A stretch of 64,000 nt of DNA from an uncultured Paraprevotella sp. (GCA_944320775.1 CALUIV010000006.1:60895-124894), one strand, 5' to 3'; shown: positions 42,708-52,970, counted from the stretch's first letter. Translations and numbers: made by a program. The notes: generated from the letters alone by a model not told the origin.

Positions 42708-43231
42708 CCCGAATCATTTTAATCGGTTATATGGGTGCAGGTAAGACCACACTTGGCAAAGCACTCGCTCAAGAACTGAACCTGCAGTTCTATGATCTGG
42801 ACTGGTATATCGAAGAACGCTATCATAAAACAATTGCACAAATTTTTGCCGAACGTGGAGAATACGGATTCCGGGAAATTGAACGGAATATGTTGCACGA
42901 AACGGCAGAATTTGAAAATATCGTCCTGTCGTGTGGCGGCGGAACGCCTTGTTTTTTTGACAATATGGCCTACATGAACCGACAGGCAAAAACAGTGTAT
43001 TTGAAAGCAACTCCCGAAATACTGACACAGCATCTGCGGATGAGCAAAACGGAACGACCGCTGCTGAAAGGCAAAAACGACGAAGAACTGATACAATATA
43101 TCAGTACCTCGCTCGAAACCCGAACACCCTATTACAGTCGTGCACACTACACTTTCGACGTGACACTACTGGATAATTCCGAGAATATCAAGGACGCAGT
43201 CCGATCACTTAAAGAACTATTAAACACTTAG
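42704..43231 (+). CDS. aroK: Shikimate kinase
   Basis: A 175-residue P-loop kinase that phosphorylates shikimate in aromatic amino acid synthesis. The P loop GYMGAGKTTLGKALA, the shikimate-binding DLDWYIE and RGEYGFREIE segments, and the VLSCGGGTPCF motif are intact. It overlaps topA by ATGA and is followed 5 bp later by speA, so topA-aroK-speA is one operon. Confidence 0.96.
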   Translation: MTRIILIGYMGAGKTTLGKALAQELNLQFYDLDWYIEERYHKTIAQIFAERGEYGFREIERNMLHETAEFENIVLSCGGGTPCFFDNMAYMNRQAKTVYLKATPEILTQHLRMSKTERPLLKGKNDEELIQYISTSLETRTPYYSRAHYTFDVTLLDNSENIKDAVRSLKELLNT

Positions 43232-43236
43232 TCAGA

Positions 43237-45129
43237 ATGAGAAAATGGCGTATTGAAGATTCTGAAGAGCTCTACAACATTAATGGTTGGGGCGTAAACT
43301 ACTTCGGTATCAATGAGAAAGGAAACGTTTATGTGACTCCTCGCAAAAATGGTGTCCAGGTGGACTTAAAAGAATTGGTTGACGAACTGGCACTGCGGGA
43401 CGTCGGCGTACCGGTTCTGGTCCGTTTTCCTGATATTCTGGACAACCGTATTGAAAAAACCAGTACCTGTTTTGAAAAAGCGGCACAGGAATACGATTTC
43501 AAGGGCGAGAATTTCATTATCTACCCGATCAAGGTGAACCAGATGCGTCCTGTGGTAGAAGAAATTATCAGCCATGGAAAGAAGTTTAATCTCGGACTCG
43601 AAGCCGGATCGAAACCGGAACTACACGCAGTCATTGCGGTAAATACGGATTCCGACTCGCCCATTATCTGCAACGGTTATAAGGACCAGAACTATATCGA
43701 ACTGGCCTTGCTGGCTCAAAAAATGGGTAAACGTATATTCCTCGTTGTAGAAAAACTCAATGAATTGAACATTATCGCACGTACATCCAAAAAACTGAAT
43801 GTACGCCCGAATATCGGTATCCGAATCAAACTGGCCTCATCCGGTAGCGGAAAATGGGAAGAAAGTGGCGGCGATGCCAGCAAATTCGGTCTGACATCCA
43901 GCGAATTGCTCGAAGCACTAGACTTTCTGGAAAAAAATGATTTAAAAGATTGTCTGAAACTGATTCATTTCCATATCGGAAGCCAGATCACCAAAATCCG
44001 CCGTATTCAAACGGCATTGCGCGAAGCTTCCCAATTCTACATTCAACTGCATAAAATGGGATATGACGTAGAATTTGTAGATTGTGGCGGTGGATTGGGT
44101 GTCGATTACGATGGAACCCGCTCCAGCAACAGCGAAAGCTCTGTAAACTATACGATACAGGAATATGTCAACGACTGTGTCTATACATTTGTTGATGCAG
44201 CCAATAAAAACGGAATCCGCCATCCGAATCTGATTACAGAAAGTGGACGTTCGCTGGCAGCACATCATTCCGTACTAGTCATGCAAGTACTTGAGACGGC
44301 TTCCCTCCCCCGTATGGATGAAAACTGGGAACCGGCTCCGGATGCACACCAGCTGGTCAAAGATATGTATGAAATCTGGGATCACCTGAATCCACGTACC
44401 CTGCTGGAAGACTGGCATGATGCCCAGCAAATCCGGGAAGAATCGCTCGAGTTGTTCAGCCATGGTATTGTAGACTTACGTACTCGAGCTGACATTGAAA
44501 GTATGTACTGGAGCGTAACCCGCGAAGTAAACATGCTGGCACAAACCCAGAAACATATTCCTGAAGAATTATGGTCGCTCGACAAGTTACTGGCAGACAA
44601 ATACTTCTGTAACTTCTCTCTGTTCCAGAGCCTGCCCGACTCTTGGGCTATCGACCAGTTGTTCCCGATCATGCCCATCCAGCGGCTGGATGAACGACCA
44701 GACCGTCAGGCTACCATACAGGACATCACCTGCGACTCGGATGGCAAGATTGCCAACTTCGTAACCAACAGTTACATCTCCCACAGTCTGCCAGTACATA
44801 CTTTAAATAATCGAGATCCATATTATATCGCGGTATTTTTGGTCGGTGCTTATCAGGAGATTCTGGGTGACATGCATAATCTGTTCGGTGATACCAATGC
44901 GGTACACGTCACCGTAAACGACAAAGGTTACAGCATTAATAAAACCATCGACGGTGAAACTGTTGCAGAAGTATTGGAATATGTGCAATATGAACCTAAA
45001 AAATTAGTAAGACGTCTGGAAACCTGGGTTTCCAAATCCATCCAAGAGGGTGTGATCTCTTTGGAAGAAGGAAAGGAATTCCTGAACAACTACCGTTCCG
45101 GACTTTACGGATATACTTATCTGGAATAA
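43237..45129 (+). CDS. speA: Biosynthetic arginine decarboxylase (PLP-dependent)
   Basis: A 630-residue SpeA that converts arginine to agmatine at the start of polyamine synthesis. The PLP-binding lysine lies in YPIKVNQ near residue 105, with the family motifs GLEAGSKPEL, HFHIGSQI, VDCGGGLGVDYDG and LITESGRSLAAHHS following. Its length matches the SpeA family. It is third in the topA-aroK-speA operon. A hairpin at 45140-45165 separates it from argB, which begins 64 bp later on the same strand. Confidence 0.96.
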   Translation: MRKWRIEDSEELYNINGWGVNYFGINEKGNVYVTPRKNGVQVDLKELVDELALRDVGVPVLVRFPDILDNRIEKTSTCFEKAAQEYDFKGENFIIYPIKVNQMRPVVEEIISHGKKFNLGLEAGSKPELHAVIAVNTDSDSPIICNGYKDQNYIELALLAQKMGKRIFLVVEKLNELNIIARTSKKLNVRPNIGIRIKLASSGSGKWEESGGDASKFGLTSSELLEALDFLEKNDLKDCLKLIHFHIGSQITKIRRIQTALREASQFYIQLHKMGYDVEFVDCGGGLGVDYDGTRSSNSESSVNYTIQEYVNDCVYTFVDAANKNGIRHPNLITESGRSLAAHHSVLVMQVLETASLPRMDENWEPAPDAHQLVKDMYEIWDHLNPRTLLEDWHDAQQIREESLELFSHGIVDLRTRADIESMYWSVTREVNMLAQTQKHIPEELWSLDKLLADKYFCNFSLFQSLPDSWAIDQLFPIMPIQRLDERPDRQATIQDITCDSDGKIANFVTNSYISHSLPVHTLNNRDPYYIAVFLVGAYQEILGDMHNLFGDTNAVHVTVNDKGYSINKTIDGETVAEVLEYVQYEPKKLVRRLETWVSKSIQEGVISLEEGKEFLNNYRSGLYGYTYLE

Positions 45130-45139
45130 AATAAAGACT

Positions 45140-45165
45140 CCCGGCCTTGCTTAGACAAGACCGGG
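45140..45165 (+). terminator. Hairpin after speA, weak terminator
   Basis: CCCGGCCTTG and CAAGACCGGG pair at 9 of 10 positions around a 6-nt loop. The following AATTACCTATTTATAT is only moderately T-rich, so read-through to argB is possible. Confidence 0.55.
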
Positions 45166-45193
45166 AATTACCTATTTATATATAAGAAAGTTT

Positions 45194-45967
45194 ATGAAGG
45201 AAAAACTGACTGTAGTCAAAGTAGGAGGAAAAATCGTCGAGGAAGAAAGTTCACTGAAGCAACTGTTACACGATTTTGCGAAAATAGAAGGACATAAAGT
45301 ACTGGTACACGGCGGTGGACGTTCTGCAACCAAAATAGCTGCTGAACTGGGTATCGAAAGCCAAATGGTAAACGGACGACGCATTACGGATGCAGCTATG
45401 CTTGATGTAGTCACCATGGTATACGGTGGTCTGGTAAACAAAAAAATCGTTGCCGGACTACAGGCGCAAGGAATGAATGCACTCGGACTGACCGGTGCAG
45501 ATATGAATGTCATCCGCTCGCATAAACGCCCGGTCAAAGAAATCGACTACGGATTTGTCGGTGATGTAGATCAGGTCAACGGTAATATTTTAGGAAAGTT
45601 AATTGATGAAGGGATGGTCCCCGTTATGGCTCCATTAACCCACGACGGTAAAGGAAATATGCTTAATACCAATGCCGATACGATTGCCGGAGAAACGGCC
45701 AAAGCACTTGCCAACCAATACGACGTTACCCTGATGTTCTGTTTCGAAAAGAAAGGAGTCTTAAGTGATCCGGAAAACGATGAAAGCGTCATCAGCCACA
45801 TCACAGAAGAAGATTTCCAGCGCTACACTCAGGATGGAACAATTCAAGGTGGTATGATCCCGAAACTGGAAAACGCATTCAGCGCCATTCATGCAGGAGT
45901 AAGCAAGGTTATCATTACACAAGCTACTGCTATCGACGGAACACAAGGAACCATTATTGAAAAATAA
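45194..45967 (+). CDS. argB: N-acetylglutamate kinase family (possibly N-succinylglutamate kinase)
   Basis: A 257-residue amino-acid kinase with the ArgB motifs VKVGGKIVEEESSL, VHGGGRSATKIAAELGI, NADTIAGETAKAL and GGMIPKLENA. It performs the second step of arginine synthesis. Bacteroides species are known to use succinylated rather than acetylated intermediates, so the true substrate may be N-succinylglutamate. It follows speA, placing arginine synthesis and consumption side by side. Confidence 0.94.
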   Translation: MKEKLTVVKVGGKIVEEESSLKQLLHDFAKIEGHKVLVHGGGRSATKIAAELGIESQMVNGRRITDAAMLDVVTMVYGGLVNKKIVAGLQAQGMNALGLTGADMNVIRSHKRPVKEIDYGFVGDVDQVNGNILGKLIDEGMVPVMAPLTHDGKGNMLNTNADTIAGETAKALANQYDVTLMFCFEKKGVLSDPENDESVISHITEEDFQRYTQDGTIQGGMIPKLENAFSAIHAGVSKVIITQATAIDGTQGTIIEK

Positions 45968-46091
45968 AAAAAATAATTTTCATAAGAAGCTTATAGTCTG
46001 CTAATTACGTCGCACTTAAAATAATTTTCTAAAAAAACAGCGAAATGCATGTAACTTTTTAAACGTGCAACCGTCTTTATAATTGTAAGAG

Positions 46092-46604
46092 ATGAAAGAA
46101 ATCAGTTTTCGCAACGACATTCTCCCACTAAAGGAGAAACTCTTCCGAACAGCACTGCGCATTACGATGGATTCGGCAGAAGCAGAAGATGTCGTTCAGG
46201 ATACACTGATTCGCGTCTGGAACAAACGGGAGGAATGGCCGAACATTATATCCATTGAGGCTTATTGTATGACCATCTGCCGGAATCTGGCTCTTGACCG
46301 AAATGAACGGATGGGAACAGATTACATTGAAATCGATGAACAGGTACACAAACTGACCGATGCAACAACAACTCCTTCCGAACGTCTGGAACAACAGGAA
46401 AGTTTAAAACTGGCCCAGCATCTGCTAAACCAGCTTCCCGAAAAACAACGCCTGATTATGGAACTCAGGGAAATTGAAGGGAAAAGCTATAAAGAAATCG
46501 CTGTAATGCTGGATATCAGCGAAGAACAGGTAAAGGTCAATTTGTTCCGGGCACGGCAAAAAATAAAGAAACAGTTTTCAGAAATAAACCAATATGGACT
46601 ATAA
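46092..46604 (+). CDS. ECF-type RNA polymerase sigma factor
   Basis: A 170-residue sigma-70 family member with region 2 (LFRTALRITMDSAEAEDVVQDTLIRVWNKR) and region 4 (LPEKQRLIMELREIEGKSYKEIAVMLDISEEQVKVNLFRARQ) and no regions 1 or 3, as in ECF sigma factors. It overlaps the next gene by 11 bp and forms a three-gene operon with a putative anti-sigma factor and a DUF4252 protein. No TAnnTTTG box was found upstream, which is compatible with an autoregulated ECF promoter. Confidence 0.93.
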   Translation: MKEISFRNDILPLKEKLFRTALRITMDSAEAEDVVQDTLIRVWNKREEWPNIISIEAYCMTICRNLALDRNERMGTDYIEIDEQVHKLTDATTTPSERLEQQESLKLAQHLLNQLPEKQRLIMELREIEGKSYKEIAVMLDISEEQVKVNLFRARQKIKKQFSEINQYGL

Positions 46605-47133
46605 GTATATCGAACAATTGCTCGAACGCTTTTGGAACTGCGAAACGACCCTGGAAGAAGAAGCTATTATTCGTGCTTTTTTCGCCCAAAAGGAAATACC
46701 GGAACATCTGGTACGTTACAAAAGCCTGTTCCAATATGAGCAAACCTTGAAAGAGGCTAAGTTGAGCGATGATTTCGATAAGAAAGTCCTGGCTCTGACT
46801 GAAGAAAAAGACACGGCTGTAAAAGCACGCCGCATCACCTATACGCAACGGTTGATGCCTTTGTATAAAAGTGCAGCCGTAATCGCCATGATCCTGACGT
46901 TAGGTAATGCAGCGCAGAAATCAGTCGGCATAGAAACAGACAATCAGGTTTGCGACTATAATTACGAAACATACCAGGATACTTATAAAGATCCGGAAGT
47001 GGCCTATAACCAGATTTCTTCAGCATTAAAGCTGATCTCAGAAAGTCTGGCAGCCGATAGTGACAGTGTTTCATCCGACAGTGTACAACAGGATGTGGAC
47101 AAAAATAAAACAACAGCACGTATCCGGCCATGA
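46594..47133 (+). CDS. Putative membrane-anchored anti-sigma factor
   Basis: A 179-residue protein. The N-terminal cytoplasmic part (YIEQLLERFWNCETTLEEEAIIRAFF) resembles the sigma-binding segments of Bacteroidetes anti-sigma proteins. One transmembrane helix follows near residues 91-106 (AVIAMILTLGNAA), with a periplasmic C-terminus. The start lies inside the sigma gene (11-bp overlap) and the stop overlaps the next start by 4 bp, so all three proteins are probably made together. The role is inferred mainly from position and topology. Confidence 0.75.
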   Translation: MDYKYIEQLLERFWNCETTLEEEAIIRAFFAQKEIPEHLVRYKSLFQYEQTLKEAKLSDDFDKKVLALTEEKDTAVKARRITYTQRLMPLYKSAAVIAMILTLGNAAQKSVGIETDNQVCDYNYETYQDTYKDPEVAYNQISSALKLISESLAADSDSVSSDSVQQDVDKNKTTARIRP

Positions 47134-47612
47134 AGGGAAAACTGATTTTCCTGTTGACGATGATGTCACAACAAGCAATAGGAGTACAAGGACAGGATTT
47201 TGCATCGCGGTTCATGCACGAAGTTCAAAAGGATACGACAATACGCTGCGAAACCATCAGTCCAAAAATGTTGGAAACGCTGGTAAAGACCAAGGAAGAA
47301 GAAAAGGAAAAAACAAAATCACTGATCTCAAAACTGAAAAGTGTCCGCATCATAAATGCGCCTAAACGAAGCGTTTCATATTTCCAAAAAGCGGAAACTC
47401 TATTGGAAAACAACAAGAATCGTTTCCAGGAAATCTCCGAGGATCGAAATGATGGGACAAAAAAAATATTCCTGAGAAAAAAAGACGATGTCATCCTTGA
47501 ATTAGTCCTGCTTAATCTGGATTCATTACAAAACAAACTGACCATCGTCAATCTGACTGGAGAAATGGATAATGATTTTATCCAGGAACTCTCAGAAAAC
47601 GAAGGATTATAA
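47130..47612 (+). CDS. DUF4252 secreted protein
   Basis: A 160-residue protein with an N-terminal signal-like segment and the DUF4252 pattern ISPKMLETLV, KLKSVRIINA, a run of charged residues, then LTIVNLTGEMDNDFIQEL at the end. It is third in the sigma/anti-sigma/DUF4252 operon, a combination frequent in Bacteroidetes, and may be an effector or sensor for that sigma factor. The molecular function is unknown. A strong terminator lies about 115 bp downstream; nothing else is evident between 47613 and 47727. Confidence 0.82.
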   Translation: MKGKLIFLLTMMSQQAIGVQGQDFASRFMHEVQKDTTIRCETISPKMLETLVKTKEEEKEKTKSLISKLKSVRIINAPKRSVSYFQKAETLLENNKNRFQEISEDRNDGTKKIFLRKKDDVILELVLLNLDSLQNKLTIVNLTGEMDNDFIQELSENEGL

Positions 47613-47727
47613 AATAACAAATGAACATTTTTTATGCTTTTTCTATAAACAAGTTAGTGCTTAATAAAACAAAATGAAACTGTGAAGTTTCAATTCTCTC
47701 AAATTTTTTCATAACATACTAACGACG

Positions 47728-47760
47728 AAAAAGGCTGCCTGGACAGGTAGCCTTTTTTGT
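47728..47760 (+). terminator. Intrinsic terminator after the sigma factor operon
   Basis: AAAAAGGCTGCCTG and CAGGTAGCCTTTTT form a 14-bp stem with one G-U pair and a 2-nt loop, ending in a T run. Confidence 0.9.
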
Positions 47761-47923
47761 TTGTCGGGTATAGCCAAAAGGGAAATAGTTGTCCTAACAA
47801 GTTTTAAATGAACCTTATATCCCAAACAAGCACATCAAAGAACTTAAAAACGAAGCAAGACGAAAAAAAAGGCAGAAAATTATATATATCACGGGAAAAA
47901 GAAGATAATATACTTTTTTTCGC

Positions 47924-47931
47924 TATCTTTG
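47924..47931 (+). promoter_or_regulatory. -7 box for the beta-galactosidase gene
   Basis: TATCTTTG matches TAnnTTTG and lies 65 bp before the ATG. No -33 element is clear, which may mean activator dependence. Confidence 0.5.
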
Positions 47932-47996
47932 TGACAATTATTCCATTATACTCAGAACATAAGAGAAACATATCAATTTAACTAAATTATACCATA

Positions 47997-50900
47997 ATGA
48001 GAAAAATCACATTAAGTTTGATTCTTTGCTGCATGACGATGGGCTCATTTGCCCAGCAGCCATTAGGCGGCTTCCTCTATGGAACAGAAGCCCATCCGGC
48101 CGGAACCGAATGGGAGGCACCGGAGAAACTGTCGCTCAACAAAGAACAGCCGCGCGCTTATTTCTTCTCGTTCGGCGATGTGGAAAGTGCGAAAAAAGTG
48201 CTTCCACAGAACAGTAAGTTCTGGCAAAGCCTGGACGGACAGTGGAAATTCCACTGGGCTCCGAATCCAAGCGAACGTCCGGAGAAATTCTATGAAACCA
48301 GTTACGACGTAAGCGGTTGGGATGACATTACGGTTCCTTCCTGCTGGAATGTAGCCGGTATCCAGAAAGACGGTTCACTGAAATACGGTGTGCCCATCTA
48401 CTGTAACCAGCCGGTCATCTTCAAGCACACCGTAGCCGTAGGCGACTGGAAAGGCGGTGTGATGCGCGAACCGAATAAGGACTGGACCACTTACAAATAC
48501 CGTAACGAGGTGGGTTCTTATCGCCGTACCTTCCACGTAGACGAGGACTGGAAAGACCGCGAAGTCTATATCAACTTCGACGGCGTGAACTCATTCTTCT
48601 ATATCTGGATCAACGGACAGTACGTAGGTTTCTCAAAGAACTCACGTAACACGGCCAGCTTCGACATCACCAAATATCTGGTGAAGGGAGAAAATACCGT
48701 AGCTGTAGAGGTTTACCGTAACTCTGACGGTTCGTTCCTCGAAGCACAGGATATGTTCCGCCTGCCGGGTATCTTCCGTAACACGTACCTGACCGCCACT
48801 TCAAAAGTACAAATCCGCGACATGAAGATCAATACGGATCTGACCGCCAACGGTGCCTCGGTTGAAGTAAAGGCCATGATGCGTAATCTGGACAAGAAGA
48901 AAATCAAAAACTACACGCTGCAATACAGTGTTTATGAAAACAAACTGTATTCCGACGATATCGTAGGTCAGGTAGGCGAACCGGTCGTATCCGGCAAGTT
49001 TGAACTTGACAAGGGCGAGAACACAACAATTGATACAAAGTTTGAAATTGCTGATGCCAAACTCTGGTCGGCAGAAAAGCCAAACCGCTACACACTGGTA
49101 GCTGAACTGAAAGACAAGAAGGGACGTACGGTTGATGTAATTTCTTCTTACTTCGGTATCTGCAAGGTGGAAATCCGCGACACAGAGGCTAAGGATGATG
49201 AATTCGGACTGGCCGGTCGCTACTTCTACGTCAACAACAAACCGGTGAAATTAAAAGGTGTGAACCGTCAGGAAATCAATCCGAATACGGGTAACACAAT
49301 CACTCCGGAACAGATGGAAGAGGAAATCATGATTATGAAACGCGGTAACATCAACCACGTACGTAATTCACACTACTCTTGTAATCCATACTGGTATTAT
49401 CTGTGTGACAAATACGGTATCTATCTGGAAGACGAAGCAAACTTGGAAAGCCATGAATATTATTATGGAGAGGCTTCTCTATCTCATGTTCCAGAATTCA
49501 AGGATGCCCACGTAGCCCGTGTCATGGAATTGGTACATGCCCATGTAAACCATCCTTCCATTGTCATCTGGTCATTAGGTAATGAGGCTGGTCCGGGTAA
49601 AAACTTCGTAGCAGCTTACGATGCTATTAAGGCATTTGATACCAGCCGTCCGGTACAATATGAACGGAACAATGATATCGTAGATATGGGTTCAAACCAG
49701 TATCCTTCCATTGCCTGGACCCGTGAAGCTGTCAAGGGTAAATACAACATGAAATATCCGTTCCACATCTCAGAATACGCTCATGGTATGGGTAATGCCG
49801 GCGGTAACCTGGAAGACTACTGGGAAGCCATCGAATCAACGAACTTCTTCTGTGGTGCTGCTATTTGGGACTGGGTAGATCAAGCACTCTACAATTACGA
49901 CAAAGCAACCGGAACCAAATATCTGGCCTATGGTGGTGATTTCGGCGACAAACCAAACGACGGTATGTTCTGTATGAACGGAATCCTGTTCCCAGGGCAC
50001 AATCCGAAACCAGCTTACTACGAAGTAAAGAAAGTATATCAGAACGTAGGTGTTAAAGCGGTCGACATCAAGAAAGGACAGATCGAAGTGTTCAACAAGA
50101 ACTATTTCGAACCGATGACTGATGTTTATATGGTTTGGTCGCTTTGGAAAGACGGACAGAAAGTTCAGGAAAGCAATGCTTTCAAGGGACCGCGCAACAT
50201 CCTCGGACCACGCGAGAAGGCCGTTTATACAATTCCTTTCGATTACAGCAAGTTGGATGCTAACAGTGAATATTTCGTAAAAGTACAGTTCTTGCTGGGT
50301 AAGGATATGCCTTGGGCCAAGAAAGACTATGTACAGATGGAAGAACAGCTTCTGGTCAAAGAGGCTAATAAGTTCCCAACTATCGCTGAAAGCGTTAAGG
50401 GCGAGAAAGTAAACTTCGTAGCCGGAAAAGACATGCACACCGTGAAAGGTAGCAACTTCGAGGCTAAGTTTGACAATGCAACCGGTAGCATCTACAGCCT
50501 GACTTATAACGGCAAGACGATTTTTGCCAACGGTAACGGGCCGAAACTGGATGCGCTCCGTGCACCGGTCGATAATGATAACTGGATTTATACCCAATGG
50601 TTTGCCCGCGGCCTGCACAACCTGAAACACAAAGCACTGAACGAAATTCACTATCAGCAGAAAGACGGTTCTGTAGTTATCGCATACACAGTCGAGTCTC
50701 AGGCTCCTTGTGCCGGTGGTATTCAGGGTGGCAGCTCTGGCCGTTATACGATCACAGAAGGACGTGCCTTCGGACCGGATGACTTCAAATTTACGACGAA
50801 CCAGATCTGGACAATTTATGCAGACGGTTCTATCGAGCTGGAATCAACCATCTCTTCAAGCGAACCAAGTCTGGTATTACCACGTTTGGGCTATGTAATG

Positions 50901-52004
50901 AAGACACCGAAAGACCTGAGCAACTATACTTACTACGGACGTGGTCCTCAGAACAACTATAACGACCGTAAGAACGGCGCTTTCGTTGAATTGTATCAAA
51001 GCACAGTAAAAGACCAGTTCGTCAACTTCCCGAAACCTCAGTCTATGGGTAACCGCGAGGATGTACGCTGGTGTGCCTTGACAGACAACAGCGGCAAGGG
51101 AGCTCAGTTCATCTCTACATCAACATTCTCTACATCAGCTCTGCCTTGGTCTGCCCTGCAGATGACCTTGGCTCCACATCCTTATCAGTTGCCGGAATCA
51201 GACGGAAATTACCTGCATCTGGATATGAAGGTTACTGGTCTGGGTGGTAACAGTTGTGGTCAGGGTGGTCCGTTGGAAGAAGACCGCATCAAGGCCGGTA
51301 CCCATTCTATGGGCTTCATCATCCGTCCGGCAAGCCAAAACATGACGGAAACTGCAAAAGTTTCTGCAGCAGGTGAAATGCCACTCGGAATTTCACGTGA
51401 CCGTGCCGGTAAAGTAACCATTTCTACAGAAAAGGCCGGTGCTGTTATTTGCTACAGCCTGAACAAGAGCAAGAAGGTTTATACTTATACCGAACCAATC
51501 AATATGCGTGATGGCGGTACTATTACAGCATGGTATAAGGAGAATACCAACCTGAAGACAACAATGGCCTTTAACAAGATTGAAAACGTACCTCTCGAAG
51601 TACTCTATGCAAGTAGTGTAGAAAGCGGTGAAGGTGATCCGGAACATCTGGTTGACAATGATCCTGGAACATTCTGGCACACAATGTACTCGGTAACTGT
51701 AGCCAAATATCCACACTGGGTTGATATGGACTGCGGCGAAGTGAAAACAATCAAGGGATTCACTTATCTGCCACGTCAGGACAGTAACAACGGTAATATC
51801 AAGGGTTACAAATATCAGGTAAGTAACGATGGTAAGAACTGGGGTGATGTCATTGCATCCGGTGAGTTTGAAAACAACAGAAAAGAAAAACGCGTCATGC
51901 TGGACAAACCAATTAAAGCACGTTATGTACGCTTCACAGCACTGAGTTCACAAGACGGTCAGGACTTTGCAACCGGTGCAGAACTTGGTGTATTAGCAGA
52001 CTAA
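47997..52004 (+). CDS. Secreted GH2 beta-galactosidase with C-terminal carbohydrate-binding domains
   Basis: A 1335-residue enzyme with a signal peptide (MRKITLSLILCCMTMGSFAQ). The order is GH2 sugar-binding domain, immunoglobulin-like domain, TIM barrel, beta-galactosidase small-chain domain, a chitobiase-like segment (VTISTEKAGAVICYSLN) and a C-terminal F5/8-type discoidin domain (PHWVDMDCGEVKTIKGFTYL). The acid/base Glu is in SLGNEAGPG and the nucleophile region is HISEYAHGMGN. Terminal beta-galactose release from glycans outside the cytoplasm is likely. It is monocistronic, with no SusC/D pair nearby. Codon choice looks strongly biased, as in highly expressed genes. Confidence 0.93.
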   Translation: MRKITLSLILCCMTMGSFAQQPLGGFLYGTEAHPAGTEWEAPEKLSLNKEQPRAYFFSFGDVESAKKVLPQNSKFWQSLDGQWKFHWAPNPSERPEKFYETSYDVSGWDDITVPSCWNVAGIQKDGSLKYGVPIYCNQPVIFKHTVAVGDWKGGVMREPNKDWTTYKYRNEVGSYRRTFHVDEDWKDREVYINFDGVNSFFYIWINGQYVGFSKNSRNTASFDITKYLVKGENTVAVEVYRNSDGSFLEAQDMFRLPGIFRNTYLTATSKVQIRDMKINTDLTANGASVEVKAMMRNLDKKKIKNYTLQYSVYENKLYSDDIVGQVGEPVVSGKFELDKGENTTIDTKFEIADAKLWSAEKPNRYTLVAELKDKKGRTVDVISSYFGICKVEIRDTEAKDDEFGLAGRYFYVNNKPVKLKGVNRQEINPNTGNTITPEQMEEEIMIMKRGNINHVRNSHYSCNPYWYYLCDKYGIYLEDEANLESHEYYYGEASLSHVPEFKDAHVARVMELVHAHVNHPSIVIWSLGNEAGPGKNFVAAYDAIKAFDTSRPVQYERNNDIVDMGSNQYPSIAWTREAVKGKYNMKYPFHISEYAHGMGNAGGNLEDYWEAIESTNFFCGAAIWDWVDQALYNYDKATGTKYLAYGGDFGDKPNDGMFCMNGILFPGHNPKPAYYEVKKVYQNVGVKAVDIKKGQIEVFNKNYFEPMTDVYMVWSLWKDGQKVQESNAFKGPRNILGPREKAVYTIPFDYSKLDANSEYFVKVQFLLGKDMPWAKKDYVQMEEQLLVKEANKFPTIAESVKGEKVNFVAGKDMHTVKGSNFEAKFDNATGSIYSLTYNGKTIFANGNGPKLDALRAPVDNDNWIYTQWFARGLHNLKHKALNEIHYQQKDGSVVIAYTVESQAPCAGGIQGGSSGRYTITEGRAFGPDDFKFTTNQIWTIYADGSIELESTISSSEPSLVLPRLGYVMKTPKDLSNYTYYGRGPQNNYNDRKNGAFVELYQSTVKDQFVNFPKPQSMGNREDVRWCALTDNSGKGAQFISTSTFSTSALPWSALQMTLAPHPYQLPESDGNYLHLDMKVTGLGGNSCGQGGPLEEDRIKAGTHSMGFIIRPASQNMTETAKVSAAGEMPLGISRDRAGKVTISTEKAGAVICYSLNKSKKVYTYTEPINMRDGGTITAWYKENTNLKTTMAFNKIENVPLEVLYASSVESGEGDPEHLVDNDPGTFWHTMYSVTVAKYPHWVDMDCGEVKTIKGFTYLPRQDSNNGNIKGYKYQVSNDGKNWGDVIASGEFENNRKEKRVMLDKPIKARYVRFTALSSQDGQDFATGAELGVLAD

Positions 52005-52044
52005 CCCCCAAAAACAGTTTTTCGAATACTGTATAGTTAAAATA

Positions 52045-52086
52045 AAGGCTGTCTCTAGTTCTATGAACTGTGAGACAGCCTTCTTC
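52045..52086. terminator. Bidirectional terminator between convergent genes
   Basis: AAGGCTGTCTC (52045-52055) pairs with GAGACAGCCTT (52072-52082), with inner AGTTC/GAACT pairing. TTCTTC follows on the plus strand and TATTTTAAC on the minus strand, so it can serve both the galactosidase and CPBP genes. Confidence 0.85.
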
Positions 52087-52159
52087 ATATCTGATGACAA
52101 GATATTATTCCAAACAAGAACCAGGTTTGATCTAATCGGACAAAATTAAATTTAATAAT

Positions 52160-52945
52160 TTAAACCGATTTATTCCTGTTTTTCATATGGCGTTCAAAAA
52201 GCAGAATAAAAACAATTAATAAAAAACAGGAAAGAAACATCAGCCCACCAAAAAGCCAAGGACCTGTCAAATCAATCAAACGGGCATCACTCCCCCACAA
52301 GGTCCAAGTGACAACCCCAATGAGATTGTTCAACACATGCATGAAATAGGCAGAACTCAGACTACGCGTACGCCAATAAACCCAACAAAACAACATGCCA
52401 AGCAGTATGGCACCCGGAATTTGAGCAGGATTTCCATGTACAATTCCAAAAAGTAAGGCAGACACGGCTATAGCACTCCAAGGCATCAGACCTTGTTGTA
52501 ATAAGGCTCGCTGAATACCGGCACGAAACACCATTTCTTCCGCTAATGGTCCTAGTAAAACAATAGAGAACACGCCCAAAGGATGGCGCATCAGACGATC
52601 AAAATGAACAGCCATCTCATCGGATAACTGAAACAACTCAGTCAGTCCATTTACCCAAAATAATGCAGGCAAAAGCATCAGTACAAAAAAGAGATAATCT
52701 TTCGGACGCAACCTGCCGGTCGATAAATCTTCTCTACAGACCGCTCCCATCAAAAATAAAATGACAATCGTCAATGCATTCGAAAGACAAAGAATTATAG
52801 ACAAAAACAAGGGATTTGTCACCAGTTCACCCTCTGGAGCAATCCACCCTTTGGCCAACAAAACCCCACCAAGCATTCCAATTAAAGCAGATACCCCTAA
52901 CTGAATCCCCAGAAACAGCAGCAAAATAATAAAAGCACGTTTCAT
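52160..52945 (-). CDS. CPBP-family intramembrane metalloprotease
   Basis: A 261-residue integral membrane protein with about seven hydrophobic helices and the Abi/CPBP motifs: EEMVFRAGIQR (EExxxR), LFGIVHGNPAQIPGA (FxxxH) and HVLNNLIG (HxxxN). Members are Rce1-type proteases processing membrane substrates. It is the last gene of a three-gene operon after a HAD phosphatase and ribF. The substrate is unknown. Confidence 0.9.
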   Translation of the reverse strand: MKRAFIILLLFLGIQLGVSALIGMLGGVLLAKGWIAPEGELVTNPLFLSIILCLSNALTIVILFLMGAVCREDLSTGRLRPKDYLFFVLMLLPALFWVNGLTELFQLSDEMAVHFDRLMRHPLGVFSIVLLGPLAEEMVFRAGIQRALLQQGLMPWSAIAVSALLFGIVHGNPAQIPGAILLGMLFCWVYWRTRSLSSAYFMHVLNNLIGVVTWTLWGSDARLIDLTGPWLFGGLMFLSCFLLIVFILLFERHMKNRNKSV

Positions 52946-52970
52946 TCCAATATTTATAAAAAGAACAATC

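Noticed and set aside
49836-50651. A 271-codon minus-strand frame inside the beta-galactosidase gene
   Set aside because: Antisense shadow of a well-conserved GH2 enzyme with strongly biased codons.
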